This document shows positions 44,066 to 53,670 of a stretch of DNA of 64,000 nt, piece after piece (within the stretch, counting starts at the first letter, position 1; every line of letters starts with the position of its first letter). A model generated the notes under the pieces. It had not been told where the DNA came from. It made no database searches and worked only from the letters and a program-made list of their open reading frames with translations. The DNA comes from Roseivirga sp. (lineage in GTDB: Bacteria; Bacteroidota; Bacteroidia; Cytophagales; Cyclobacteriaceae), in contig JAJCYM010000089.1 in NCBI GenBank assembly GCA_029262895.1, positions 62,001 to 126,000 of the forward strand. The letters are read 5' to 3'. A program made the translations under genes and the position numbers.

Positions 44066-44542
44066 ATGGCATCAAATCAGAAAAACCTCAGCGAGCACAG
44101 TGACAAGAATATTCAAGACATGAGTACAAAGCAAATTGCTGTGATTGTGTCAGAATGGAACGAAGAGGTTACCGAATCACTCTACCAGGGAACAATAGAT
44201 ACCTTGGTTCAATATGGTGTCAGTAAAGACAATATCGTTCGAAAGAATGTACCAGGAAGCTTTGAGCTCACTTTAGGAGCGCAATGGATGGCCAAGCAGG
44301 AAGGTATTGACGCTGTTATTTGCCTGGGTTGTGTAATCCAAGGTGAAACCAGACATTTTGATTTCATTTGCGAAGCCGTGGCTAATGGCATCACCAATGT
44401 GTCGCTCAAATATGACAAGCCGGTAGTTTTTGGAGTACTTACACCAAATACGCAAAAGCAGGCTTTGGACAGGGCCGGTGGTAAATATGGAAACAAGGGA
44501 GATGAGGCGGCCATCACGGCCATCAAAATGCTGGGATTTTAG
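44066..44542 (+). CDS. ribH: 6,7-dimethyl-8-ribityllumazine synthase
   Basis: 158 residues from ATG 44066; another in-frame ATG 18 codons on (MSTKQIAVIVSEWN) is possible. Lumazine synthase motifs: SEWNEEVTESL, NVPGSFELTLGAQ and CVIQGETRHFDFICEAV with the catalytic-region His. It condenses 5-amino-6-ribitylaminouracil with 3,4-dihydroxy-2-butanone 4-phosphate in riboflavin synthesis, normally as a 60-mer or pentamer in the cytoplasm. Eighteen bases separate it from lysC. Confidence 0.95.
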   Translation: MASNQKNLSEHSDKNIQDMSTKQIAVIVSEWNEEVTESLYQGTIDTLVQYGVSKDNIVRKNVPGSFELTLGAQWMAKQEGIDAVICLGCVIQGETRHFDFICEAVANGITNVSLKYDKPVVFGVLTPNTQKQALDRAGGKYGNKGDEAAITAIKMLGF

Positions 44543-44560
44543 CACCTTAAGATTATCAAA

Positions 44561-45880
44561 ATGCAGGTACTAAAATTCGGAGGCACCTCGGTGGGCCAGC
44601 CGCAGCGAATGCATCAAGTTGCTAACTTGATCACCCGGGATCAAAGCCCAAAAATAGTCGTGCTTTCCGCACTATCAGGCACAACCAATACACTAGACCA
44701 AATTGGTAATGAACTTGCTGCCGGCAATAAGTCCAAGGCGCAGCAATTAATCTCCGAATTAAGAGGGCATTATGATCTGTTTATTGCTGACTTACTCGCC
44801 TCCGAGACCAGTAGATCAAAAGCAGAATCCATTCTTGACGAACATTTCGGTTTTCTCAATGTCATTTTAAAAATATCATTTAACGAAGCACTCATAAAGG
44901 ACATCTTAGCACAAGGTGAACTACTTTCTACCAAGTTATTCGCTGTGTACCTTGAAGAACAGGAGATTCCTGCTACGTTAATTTCCTCATTAGATTTTAT
45001 GAAAATCAATGAGGAGAAGGAGCCTGAACTTGAACAAATCTCGTCAAAACTCACAGCAATCATTGATAATCATCAAGATTGCAACCTCTTTATCGCTCAA
45101 GGGTTTATTTGTAAAAATCATAGAGGCGAGATTGACAACTTACAACGTGGGGGAAGCGACTATACTGCTTCCCTTGTAGGTGCCGCCATAAAGGCTTCCG
45201 AAATTCAAATTTGGACCGACATTGACGGCATGCACAACAATGATCCAAGGGTGGTGGATCAAACGTTTCCTATAGCCGAACTCTCTTTTGATGAAGCTGC
45301 CGAGCTAGCCTATTTCGGAGCTAAAATTCTGCACCCAGCTTGTATTTGGCCTGCACAAAAATTCAGCATTCCAATAAAGTTACTTAACACCATGCACCCT
45401 GAGGCTAAGGGCACTTCAATAAGTCACACCAGTATTTCTGATGACATTAAAGCCATCGCTGCCAAGGATGACATCTCGGCTATCAAAATCAAATCTTCTC
45501 GAATGCTGTTGGCCTACGGTTTTCTTACCAAGATTTTTGAAGTCTTTGAAAGGTATAAGACGCCAATAGATATGATTACCACCTCCGAGGTGGCGGTCTC
45601 TTTGACCATAGATGATAAAACACATCTGCTTAAAATTATCGAGGAGCTAGAGCTCTTTGGCCTAGTAGAGGTTGATAACAATCAAACCATCATCTGCATT
45701 GTTGGAAACTTTGTATCACAAAAAAAGGGGATCGTAAATAATATTTTTGGTGCTTTGAAAAGCATCCCAATACGCATGATCTCCTATGGTGGAAGCCGAC
45801 ATAACATTTCCCTCCTGGTTGACAGCTATTATAAAGAGGAAGCACTCAAAAAATTGAGCAGTCATTTGTTTGATCTTTAA
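44561..45880 (+). CDS. lysC: Aspartate kinase
   Basis: 439 residues. KFGGTSVG at the N-terminus, GFICKNHRGEIDNLQRGGSDYTASLVGAAI and EIQIWTDIDGMHNNDPRVV are the kinase signatures; the last ~150 residues contain two ACT-type regulatory segments. It phosphorylates aspartate, the first step to lysine, threonine and methionine. It is monofunctional, with no homoserine dehydrogenase fused, and the ACT part suggests amino-acid feedback. It is probably co-transcribed with ribH. Confidence 0.94.
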   Translation: MQVLKFGGTSVGQPQRMHQVANLITRDQSPKIVVLSALSGTTNTLDQIGNELAAGNKSKAQQLISELRGHYDLFIADLLASETSRSKAESILDEHFGFLNVILKISFNEALIKDILAQGELLSTKLFAVYLEEQEIPATLISSLDFMKINEEKEPELEQISSKLTAIIDNHQDCNLFIAQGFICKNHRGEIDNLQRGGSDYTASLVGAAIKASEIQIWTDIDGMHNNDPRVVDQTFPIAELSFDEAAELAYFGAKILHPACIWPAQKFSIPIKLLNTMHPEAKGTSISHTSISDDIKAIAAKDDISAIKIKSSRMLLAYGFLTKIFEVFERYKTPIDMITTSEVAVSLTIDDKTHLLKIIEELELFGLVEVDNNQTIICIVGNFVSQKKGIVNNIFGALKSIPIRMISYGGSRHNISLLVDSYYKEEALKKLSSHLFDL

Positions 45881-46485
45881 GACTGAAAAGGCCTAGAACA
45901 TTGTTCTTCGTTCAGTAAAATGGTCGTTCAACTCGGTTTTTTAAACCCTTATCACTTTTGAGGGAACGATTTGAATTTGGAATGAGGATTTGTTAGATTT
46001 AGCCTCACTAGTTCAGATTAGCGGCTTCGGCCCGTCTGTTTTCGACCTCCCAAATCCTTTGATACAGTTAGCGTTTCTTCTGGCGAACAGTTCGCGTAAG
46101 TCATAAGAAAACAACAATTCCATCAACCAATTTTAAGAAAAGAGAATTTTTGGGTTCTCTTACCTGCTGCTTACCCCATTTAGGTTGAAGGTTTCGGCAG
46201 GAAGAGCAACCCTCAGTCATTTTCATTTTAACGACCATACCATAAATACTACATGCTGCTAAGTTGATTCGCTGATACCATTTTTTCGGCATGGAATCGA
46301 ACAAAGCGTGAAGGAAATTCTTCTGTCGAGAGTGGTATTCTGGATTGCTGAATTTTCAGCCATTCGGATGCCACATTCTCTTATGGGTGAATTGCAGCCT
46401 CAAACTCAATCAAGTTGACCAATGTTTTAGAACGTCTCAGGATGTTCCTGTGACAATCTGAAAGTGTGTATGAAAACAAAAAAAT
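45881..46485. other. 605-bp region without a recognisable gene
   Basis: There is no ORF with family motifs. A small perfect palindrome GCGAAC-A-GTTCGC lies at 46083-46095. A 67-codon minus-strand frame (46101-46304) is open but unsupported. Near the right end a seven-codon mini-frame (ATGAAAACAAAAAAATATGAATAA, split here as ATGAAAACAAAA then AAATATGAATAA) overlaps the start of the next gene. Confidence 0.5.
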
Positions 46486-46692
46486 ATGAATAAGGCGAAA
46501 AAATCAATAATGAAAAAAATCGAGGACGAAAATTCAAAACAATCCGAACAACAAACCAATTCACCTAATCCTATCCAATCAAAAACCGTGACTTGCTATT
46601 ATTGCGATGGCACCGGCTCAGTAATCACTGGCATGCCATGTCCTAATTGCAAAGGTAAAGGGTTGATAGTCATTTCAACCAAAGGGTTGTAG
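46486..46692 (+). CDS. Small DnaJ-type zinc-finger protein
   Basis: 68 residues. A polar, Lys/Glu/Gln-rich N-terminus is followed by two CxxCxGxG motifs (CYYCDGTG and CPNCKGKG) 10 residues apart, as in the DnaJ central zinc domain but with a single zinc module. Small proteins of this type probably bind one zinc ion and protein or RNA partners. It stands alone between unrelated genes. The codons and paired motifs make it a real gene despite its size; ATG 46510 is an alternative start. Confidence 0.75.
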   Translation: MNKAKKSIMKKIEDENSKQSEQQTNSPNPIQSKTVTCYYCDGTGSVITGMPCPNCKGKGLIVISTKGL

Positions 46693-46783
46693 ATTGATAT
46701 TGCCAATTACTCTTATTGAAACTTTTGAACCTGATGCTTAAAGTCCGAGGGAAATTGAATGGCCATTAACCAAAGGTTTCGGG

Positions 46784-47518
46784 TTACTCCCATTTAGCAC
46801 TTAGGAAGTGCTCAGGTTCAAATATTTTAGAATCCAGATTTGGGGATTTAACCTTATTATAGGTTTCCCTAAGTCGCAATTGATCACCATTATAAAATAA
46901 TACCTCTGTGGCTACCCAACCCTCCTTAAGCTTCTCATAATTGTTGAATCTAATATCCTGGATCCTTCCATTTCCAAAATTCTGAATAGACCTTACAAAA
47001 AGCAGTCGATCTCGCTCGATCCAAAACTGATTTGATGTTTCATCCCCTTCTTCAGCACCCACTACATAAACCTTTTTACCTTCAAACTCGCGTTTGTGGA
47101 ATTTTGAAAAATCAAATCCCAATGCGTTTAAAGAGGATATGGTCTTCTCTATAGGTTGATTATAAACTGAAAAGCCAAGTACCAAAAGCGGGTGTATCAT
47201 GGGTCTTGAGCCTGCAACTTCTCCTTCACGAAATTGGTATAAGGAGTCATTTCTAAAGAGCATGCCCTGGCCCCCAGCCATGTCGTCAAATTTTACAATC
47301 AGTAAATCGGGCATCTGCATGGCCTCGTACCAAACCTTATTGCTCACCACATTTCCAGCGCTGTCATACCTCACCGTTTCTTGTTCGAAGGTGAGCGTTT
47401 GATACCATTTGCCCTGATACTTATTCAGCATAGCACGAATCAGGCTTTCGCTATCCTTGATACCGTGCCCTGAACAGGTAATGAAAATCGATATTATTAA
47501 AGCTATTCTAGTATACAC
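46784..47518 (-). CDS. LolA-like secreted protein
   Basis: 244 residues from GTG 47518, five bases after the stop of the metallo-hydrolase gene. The signal peptide is about residues 1-18. The mature protein begins LIRAMLNKYQGKWYQTLTFEQETVRYD and continues with strand-rich segments (QMPDLLIVKFDD, FWIERDRLLFVRSI), a LolA/outer-membrane lipoprotein-sorting-like fold expected to bind a lipid or hydrophobic ligand in the periplasm. It is probably in an operon with the preceding hydrolase gene. The exact role is unknown. Confidence 0.7.
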   Translation of the reverse strand: MYTRIALIISIFITCSGHGIKDSESLIRAMLNKYQGKWYQTLTFEQETVRYDSAGNVVSNKVWYEAMQMPDLLIVKFDDMAGGQGMLFRNDSLYQFREGEVAGSRPMIHPLLVLGFSVYNQPIEKTISSLNALGFDFSKFHKREFEGKKVYVVGAEEGDETSNQFWIERDRLLFVRSIQNFGNGRIQDIRFNNYEKLKEGWVATEVLFYNGDQLRLRETYNKVKSPNLDSKIFEPEHFLSAKWE

Positions 47519-47523
47519 TACTG

Positions 47524-48429
47524 CTATTTACCATCCACTATTTCAATCCATGCTGCATTAACAGGTCGCTGCTGAGATCCTTTCCATTCTTCGGCACCTG
47601 GAATGCTGGTTGCCTTAGCCAGTTCCTCCCTGGTTTTTCCGGCATCCACTCCCTTCTTCACAAATTCCAGCACCTTACCCAGGTAATTCTCAAAGGCCTT
47701 TAGGTCATCTTTTCCACCTTGTATTTTGTAACCCTGTCCAGCATGGCCGTACACAAATAGGGTGTCATTGTCGTAGTGCTTATGGGCACTTTCAAGTACC
47801 ACCTGCCAGTTAGCAATACTGGCCCCTGCGTTTTTATCTATAAAAGGAGATCGCCTGTTAAAGAGTAGATCACCCATATGGGCGATGTTCGCGTTTTCAA
47901 AGTGAATAATCGCATCTCCATCAGTATGAGCCGCACCAAAATAGTTCAAAGAGATGGTCTCGCCATCCACCTTGTAAGAAGCATTATCCTTGAAATCCGT
48001 TGCGGGTAAAAGCGATCTGTCCAGTGAGTTGTTACTCTCTGCCCTGGACTTCATGTGTTTCACTGCATTCTTATGGGCAACGTGAGTTTTCACTAGGCCC
48101 TTAAAAGCGATGTTTCCCCCAGAGTGATCTCCATGGTGGTGAGTATTGACCAACAAATCAATTTGCCTGGTTGATTTTTTCTTAATCTCATCTATCAGGT
48201 GCTTTGCCTGATCAGGGAATTGAGTATCCACCACGACAATTCCATTGTCAGAAATCATCCAGGCAATAGTACCTCCTCGTTCCTCAAAAATTCCCACATT
48301 ATTTCTCAAAGGGGTCATCTTAAAAGAAGATTGATCTAACAGGACATTTAAAAAGTCAAGGCTTGAAGTTGAAGCTAATCCAAGCGCCAGACCTGTACTC
48401 TTCACGAAATCTCTTCTCTTGATATGCAT
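47524..48429 (-). CDS. Tat-exported metallo-beta-lactamase-fold hydrolase
   Basis: 301 residues. The N-terminus MHIKRRDFVKSTGLALGLAS is a twin-arginine signal. The catalytic motif THHHGDHSGGN is intact, followed by AAHTDGDAIIHF and HMGDLLFNR, and a later His in VYGHAGQGY. The overall pattern is of the broad MBL-fold group close to class B enzymes, but beta-lactam activity cannot be inferred. It leads a minus-strand pair with the LolA-like protein. Confidence 0.87.
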   Translation of the reverse strand: MHIKRRDFVKSTGLALGLASTSSLDFLNVLLDQSSFKMTPLRNNVGIFEERGGTIAWMISDNGIVVVDTQFPDQAKHLIDEIKKKSTRQIDLLVNTHHHGDHSGGNIAFKGLVKTHVAHKNAVKHMKSRAESNNSLDRSLLPATDFKDNASYKVDGETISLNYFGAAHTDGDAIIHFENANIAHMGDLLFNRRSPFIDKNAGASIANWQVVLESAHKHYDNDTLFVYGHAGQGYKIQGGKDDLKAFENYLGKVLEFVKKGVDAGKTREELAKATSIPGAEEWKGSQQRPVNAAWIEIVDGK

Positions 48430-48567
48430 AGTCTTAGTTTACAAATTGAATTTAGAGATAGCACACAATTCAAGGGCTACCATTTATATAAATATTAGCC
48501 TTCCCGATTTGTTTCGATAAAAATAAAGGAGACTTTTTGGTACTTTCGATATCCCAACGACAAGTCA

Positions 48568-50193
48568 ATGAAAAACTTAATACTGCTACTCTCATTTTTT
48601 GTGTGTTTTTCGGTATCTGCTCAAGAGTGGTCCGAAGGACTAATCATCAAACCTGAAAAAACAGGTTATCGGGAAACATCCACCTACCAGGATGTGATGA
48701 ACTTTATTGCTGAAGTCAAGAAAGGCAGTAATCACGTGACCCAAATCTCCATGGGCACGAGCCTTGAAGGCAAGGATATACCAGTGCTGGTGTTAGCCAA
48801 TCCAAGGGTATCCACTGCTGCTGAGGCAAAGGCCAGCGGTAAACCAATCATTTATATCCAGGGCAATATCCACTCAGGGGAAGTAGAGGGGAAAGAAGCT
48901 GTACAAATTCTCCTGAGAGAGATTTTACACGGAAATAAGTCCCACCTCCTACAAAATCAAATTATCCTCTTCACCCCTATTTATAATACCGATTCAAACG
49001 ACAAGATGGAGCAGGGCCGTAGACCTTCACAGGAAGACAGCCCTATAAAAGTGGGCATCAGATCAAATAGCCAGGGCTGGGATCTCAATCGGGATGGCAT
49101 TAAGATGGAGACTTTGGAAACCAACGGTCTTATTCAAAATATTATCGTCCCTTGGGATCCTACGCTATTTGTTGACCTACATACTACTAATGGCACTTGG
49201 CACGGATACTCTCTTACCTGGGCACCCAGCTATCATTCAGCAGGCGAAAAAGCACCATATGATTTTACCTGGGACAGAATTCTGCCTGAAGTAACGAAGA
49301 AGGTGAAAGACAATTCCGGGGTTCATTTGGGGCCTTATGGCTATTACTTTACAAGACGTGGAGGTTGGCCTGCCAAAGCCATATTCACTTATAATCACCA
49401 CCCAAGGTATCTGGTAAATCAGTTTGGTCTGCGTAACCGTATGGCCATTTTGAGCGAGGCATTCGCTCACGAAAGACTCTATCAGCGCATTACTTCCACT
49501 CATGCTTTTGTAACAGAAATACTTGAGTTCACTAACAAGAATGGCAATGAAATGATGGCAATTAATGCCAAGGCCGAAGCAGATGCCATAAAATTGGTGC
49601 AAGAGCAAGGTGGTAAGGTGAAGAAGGGAGTGAGATTTAAAATGGTGCCTTTGGATAAGCCCATTGAAAAATATCGCACCTATGATCATCGGGCTGTAAA
49701 AGCTGCTGATGGAAAGGTGAGTTATATAAGAGCACCCAACATTATTGAGCTGTCAAATGTCGTTAATAACAGTGCCTTTGAAGCCACTGTGGAAAGCACT
49801 TTACCAAAAGGCTATATCATTCCTGCTGAAATGGAGTTTATCGCCAAGCACCTTGAAAAGCATGGTGCCAAAGTGACCAAGATTGAGAAAAACGTCAGGG
49901 CTTCAGGGGAAGTCTTTACGGTAAACAAAATGACTAAAGGGCAGCGCGCTTTTGAGAAGCACAACATGGTAAGCGTTGAAGGGGCATTTGCGCCTGCAAC
50001 CCAACGGTTTAAAAAGGGTGATTTTATGGTTGATTTAGCCCAACCTCTGGCTAACCTGATTTTCTACATGTTAGAGCCGCAATCTGATGATGGACTCGTT
50101 ACCTGGAATTTCTTTGATGAATATTTTGATAAGAATGGCATTAAAGACGGGGCCGTAAAGTATCCAATCTTCAAATATTTTGAGGTCAAATAA
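48568..50193 (+). CDS. M14-family zinc carboxypeptidase
   Basis: 541 residues with a signal peptide (MKNLILLLSFFVCFSVSA). Zinc-site motif NIHSGEVEGKEA (His and Glu ligands) and DLHTTNGTWHGY (third His), with WDLNRDGIKMET between them. A Glu in ILSEAFAHERLYQR is a candidate catalytic base. The C-terminal ~180 residues form an extra domain typical of secreted Bacteroidota members. It probably trims peptides in the periplasm or outside the cell. It converges with coaX, leaving 14 bases. Confidence 0.88.
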   Translation: MKNLILLLSFFVCFSVSAQEWSEGLIIKPEKTGYRETSTYQDVMNFIAEVKKGSNHVTQISMGTSLEGKDIPVLVLANPRVSTAAEAKASGKPIIYIQGNIHSGEVEGKEAVQILLREILHGNKSHLLQNQIILFTPIYNTDSNDKMEQGRRPSQEDSPIKVGIRSNSQGWDLNRDGIKMETLETNGLIQNIIVPWDPTLFVDLHTTNGTWHGYSLTWAPSYHSAGEKAPYDFTWDRILPEVTKKVKDNSGVHLGPYGYYFTRRGGWPAKAIFTYNHHPRYLVNQFGLRNRMAILSEAFAHERLYQRITSTHAFVTEILEFTNKNGNEMMAINAKAEADAIKLVQEQGGKVKKGVRFKMVPLDKPIEKYRTYDHRAVKAADGKVSYIRAPNIIELSNVVNNSAFEATVESTLPKGYIIPAEMEFIAKHLEKHGAKVTKIEKNVRASGEVFTVNKMTKGQRAFEKHNMVSVEGAFAPATQRFKKGDFMVDLAQPLANLIFYMLEPQSDDGLVTWNFFDEYFDKNGIKDGAVKYPIFKYFEVK

Positions 50194-50207
50194 TAAGGGC
50201 TTCCTGA

Positions 50208-50969
50208 CTATATAGTTTCAGAAATCAATCGCAAACCTTCAAGGGTCAAGTGACGGTTGACATCGTCAAACTGGTCATGCAATGGATGCAGGATGGATGA
50301 AAGTCCTCCCGTGGCCACTACTTTTACGGGCTTGTCAAATTCCTTCTTCACTCTTTCCAACATCCCTTCCACCATGCCTACATAACCCCATAATACACCA
50401 GCCTGAATGGCATGAGTGGTGTTTTTTCCTATGGCAGAATCTGGCAATTCCAGTGGCACTTCGGGCAATTGAGCCGTGTTACCGACTAAAGCAGCAATGG
50501 CAGTTTTCAAACCGGGAGCGATGTTCACCCCTTCAATCTTACCGGATTCATTAACGATTGTAAATGTCAAGGCAGTGCCAAAATCAACCACAATCACGTT
50601 GCCCTCATAAAGTACGTGCGCGGCCATGGCATTAGCAATCAAATCTGTACCAATCTCATGAGGGTTGCCTGTCACCAAGGGTAAATGCTCATAGAGTTTT
50701 GGACCAACCAAGAGCGGTTCTCTGTCGAATAGAGGTTTGGAAAAGTTGCTGAGAACATCATTGAGTTGAGGAACTACAGAGCTAACCACAATCCGATCAA
50801 TGGTATCAAGGCCCAGGTTTGACTCCAGAAAATTGAGTCTGAGAAACATCTCATATTCGATTTGGTTCCGAACCGGTACTGTCTCATAACGCCATTCATG
50901 AATCCAATTTTGGCCATCATGGATACCGAATACAATATTGGTATTGCCTGCATCAACCGCTAGTAGCAT
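50208..50969 (-). CDS. coaX: Type III pantothenate kinase
   Basis: 253 residues. The phosphate-binding motif DAGNTNIVFG at the N-terminus, then GTDLIANAMAAH and VIVVDFGTALTFTIV identify CoaX. It phosphorylates pantothenate in the first step of coenzyme A synthesis, without feedback by CoA, and needs a monovalent cation. It starts three bases after the amidase stop, so both are on one minus-strand transcript. Confidence 0.95.
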   Translation of the reverse strand: MLLAVDAGNTNIVFGIHDGQNWIHEWRYETVPVRNQIEYEMFLRLNFLESNLGLDTIDRIVVSSVVPQLNDVLSNFSKPLFDREPLLVGPKLYEHLPLVTGNPHEIGTDLIANAMAAHVLYEGNVIVVDFGTALTFTIVNESGKIEGVNIAPGLKTAIAALVGNTAQLPEVPLELPDSAIGKNTTHAIQAGVLWGYVGMVEGMLERVKKEFDKPVKVVATGGLSSILHPLHDQFDDVNRHLTLEGLRLISETI

Positions 50970-50972
50970 CGC

Positions 50973-52655
50973 TCAATCTGTTTTAAATTTCGGTGGATGT
51001 TGTTCATCAAATTCCGTGGCTTCCTGATAAGCCCTGGCCACACTCAAAATAGTCGCCTCATCATACAAATTACCCAGAAATGAAATACTGGTTGGACTGC
51101 CATTTTGATTATAACCGTTCTTCAACACCACACAAGGGTGACCTGTCAGATTGGTCATCAATAACTGAGGTCCACCAAAGCTTGGTGTGACTATGACATC
51201 AAAATCTTTAAAGAGTGCATTGACTTTCTGCATCAGCACATACCGAGCTCTGTTCGCATTGATATAGTCAACAGCCGAAATAAACCTTGCCTGACGGAAG
51301 GTATTCGGCCAGGCACCAGCGCTCTGTCTTACCAATAGTGTATCCCTGTCAGAACGGGTCAATGCATCAAAGGCCGCGGAAGCCTCTGCACTCAAAATAC
51401 CCCTCATCCCATTTAAGGGAATGCCTTCTGGCAGTTCCACGGGAATCAACTTTGCCCCGAGTTTTCGGAGCACGTCCAGCACAGCATCATCATTGGCCTT
51501 GCCATTACGCTCGCGATCAAAAGTAGATTTGATATAACCAACTTTTAGCTTGGACAAGTCTGCGGTGCCTGTATAATTAAAAGGTACATCTCTCACGGAT
51601 AAATCCTTTCCATCCGTACCTCGGATCACATCAAACACCAAAGCACAGTCAAACGCGTTTCTGGCCATCGGCCCTATTTTGTCCATGGTCCAGCTCAAGG
51701 CCATCGCCCCCGCCTTACTTACACGACCAAATGTCGGGCGCAAACCGGTAACCCCATTTCTTGTTGAAGGTGACACAATGGAGCCCAGAGTTTCAGTACC
51801 TAGAGCAAAAGGCACCAGACCCGCAGCAGTTGAAGACCCAGAACCAGCTGATGAACCGCTTGACCCCTGTTCCAGGTTCCATGGATTTCTCGTGCGCCCC
51901 CCGTACCAAACATCTCCCATGGCCAGCGCTCCCAGAGTTAATTTTGCCACAAGCACTGCTCCAGCGTCATCCAATTTTTTAACCACAGTGGCCAATTCAT
52001 CCCCCCTATTCTGATTCTGATAAGGACCAGCGCCCCAGGTGGTTTTATAATTCGGCACCGCCAATAAGTCCTTCGCTCCATATGGAATTCCATGTAGTGG
52101 ACCCAAATAAGTGCCTTGTGCCAAAAGTTGGTCTGCTCTTCTCGCAGAAGCCAAAGCCCTTTCCTCAGTAATGGTAATCACCGATTGAAGGGTATCACCA
52201 TATGTTTTAAGCCGGTTGAGGAAAAACTTTGTTAGCTCCACCGAGGAAATTTTCTTTTCTCTGATTAAGACAGAAAGTTGAGCAACAGTATAAAAAGCGA
52301 GCTGCTCACGATTGTCAGGTAATTCGACATTCTCGGGGAAACCCCAACCTATGGCTTTTTGTTCGCCATATCTATCCCCTCCAATCATAGGGTCAAACCA
52401 AATGGCTGGAGGAATTTCATTGCCCATTTCGAATTGATGTAGTTGTTGTAGACCACCCAAACTGCGATTGAGACCGGGTAGCATCATATCAATTTCATTA
52501 TCGCTGAAATTGAGATCAACAATTTGTTGAGCCATTTGAACGTGCGTTCTCTGAATCTTTGAATCCTGCGCAACCTTGAAGCCTGTAAAAAAAGCCAGGG
52601 ATGTCAACAAAAGAATCAGGGTAAGTGTGGTAATTGATTTCCTTTTAAGTCTCAT
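50973..52655 (-). CDS. Amidase-signature family enzyme, exported
   Basis: 560 residues. An N-terminal hydrophobic segment (TLTLILLLTSLAFFTGF) suggests a signal peptide or anchor. The Ser-cisSer-Lys triad is visible: Lys in GIPYGAKDLL, the cis-Ser in QGSSGSSAGSGSS, and the nucleophile Ser in GTETLGSIVSPS. The N-terminal ~120 residues before the amidase core are additional to the usual enzyme. It hydrolyses an amide, substrate unknown; family members often act on amino-acid amides. First gene of a pair with coaX. Confidence 0.9.
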   Translation of the reverse strand: MRLKRKSITTLTLILLLTSLAFFTGFKVAQDSKIQRTHVQMAQQIVDLNFSDNEIDMMLPGLNRSLGGLQQLHQFEMGNEIPPAIWFDPMIGGDRYGEQKAIGWGFPENVELPDNREQLAFYTVAQLSVLIREKKISSVELTKFFLNRLKTYGDTLQSVITITEERALASARRADQLLAQGTYLGPLHGIPYGAKDLLAVPNYKTTWGAGPYQNQNRGDELATVVKKLDDAGAVLVAKLTLGALAMGDVWYGGRTRNPWNLEQGSSGSSAGSGSSTAAGLVPFALGTETLGSIVSPSTRNGVTGLRPTFGRVSKAGAMALSWTMDKIGPMARNAFDCALVFDVIRGTDGKDLSVRDVPFNYTGTADLSKLKVGYIKSTFDRERNGKANDDAVLDVLRKLGAKLIPVELPEGIPLNGMRGILSAEASAAFDALTRSDRDTLLVRQSAGAWPNTFRQARFISAVDYINANRARYVLMQKVNALFKDFDVIVTPSFGGPQLLMTNLTGHPCVVLKNGYNQNGSPTSISFLGNLYDEATILSVARAYQEATEFDEQHPPKFKTD

Positions 52656-52717
52656 ATTGCAGCCGTTTTTTGATCAATCGCAAGGAATTTTCTAACATTG
52701 ATTTTCACTTATAAGTT

Positions 52718-53140
52718 ATGAAAACTATGGAGACCGGCCAACCTCTATTCCCTCACTGGATGCGGGGGTTTTTGCTCATTATGGCGGTATATAATGTAGC
52801 TTGGGGAGCATTTATTACATGGTTCCCAAACAATTTCTTTCAATGGGTCACTGAATTGGAAGAATCGGCCCCAGGAATTATCCCCTGGCAGGGACGGGCA
52901 GTCTTGCTTATGGCTGTCGCCTATTTTATGAGCGCACTTTACCCTAAAAAGTTTTGGTATATGGCCGGTTTGGGAGCGATCACAAAATTGGTTGGAGCAA
53001 TTTGGTTTTACAGCACAATATTGGAGGGCGAAGTGGGGAAAACCGGCTGGTTTCACCTGATAATGAACGATGCTATTTGGATTCCTCTTCTACTTGTGGT
53101 CTGTTTCAAAGGCTATCAAATCAGAAATGCAGAACCATGA
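52718..53140 (+). CDS. Small membrane protein, four helices
   Basis: 140 residues with about four membrane helices (FLLIMAVYNVAWGAFITWF, AVLLMAVAYFMSAL, YMAGLGAITKLVGAIWFYS, IWIPLLLVVCFKGY). No family motif that I recognise. Its stop overlaps the start of the DinB-like gene (ATGA, 53137-53140), so both are probably translated together. Confidence 0.7.
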   Translation: MKTMETGQPLFPHWMRGFLLIMAVYNVAWGAFITWFPNNFFQWVTELEESAPGIIPWQGRAVLLMAVAYFMSALYPKKFWYMAGLGAITKLVGAIWFYSTILEGEVGKTGWFHLIMNDAIWIPLLLVVCFKGYQIRNAEP

Positions 53141-53589
53141 AAGATCAGTTTTTAAGATTATATCAGTACAACCTGTGGGCCAACAACCTCTTTTCTGAAA
53201 CACTTGCAAACAGCTCATTTAAGAATGAGAAAGTCTCCGTTTTGTTTTCACATACTGCTGCTGCTCAACTTATTTGGCTCAATAGACTCAGCAAATTGGA
53301 TGTTAAGATTCCCGATGTTTGGGAGGTTATGCCCCTTCCAGAGGCTATCGATTCTCTAAGAACCGGTGGCACGCTATGGCTGGAATACCTCGAGAAGCAA
53401 TCTGATTTTGAGCAAATCATAAGTTATCAAAACACTAAAGGCACTGCTTTCGAAACACCATTGAAGGATATTGTCGTACATGTTGCCAATCACGGCACAC
53501 ATCACCGTGGCCAAATAGCCACCTTGCTGAGGGCCGAAAACATTGCCCCACCTGCCTCAGACTTTATTTTCTTTAGCAGAAATAATTAA
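53137..53589 (+). CDS. DinB family protein (cytoplasmic)
   Basis: 150 residues from ATG 53137. LYQYNLWANNLF, FSHTAAAQLIWLNRL and the C-terminal HVANHGTHHRGQIATLLR supply the His ligands of the DinB metal site. It has no signal peptide, unlike the DinB protein at 40434. Coupled to the small membrane protein upstream. Probable metal-dependent transferase-like protein with unknown substrate. Confidence 0.87.
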   Translation: MKDQFLRLYQYNLWANNLFSETLANSSFKNEKVSVLFSHTAAAQLIWLNRLSKLDVKIPDVWEVMPLPEAIDSLRTGGTLWLEYLEKQSDFEQIISYQNTKGTAFETPLKDIVVHVANHGTHHRGQIATLLRAENIAPPASDFIFFSRNN

Positions 53590-53670
53590 TGTAGGCATTG
53601 GCCCAATTCGTTCCTGTACAAGCAAAGGTTTGAAATATGGGCTATCTTGATCTCTGATTAACTCGGTTTA

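Noticed and set aside
46083-46095. GCGAAC-A-GTTCGC palindrome as an SOS (LexA) box
   Set aside because: The one-base centre does not fit known LexA spacing and no lexA-regulated gene is adjacent.
46101-46304. Open minus-strand frame of 67 codons
   Set aside because: No recognisable motif, no promoter or start-site support; it may be a remnant or chance frame.
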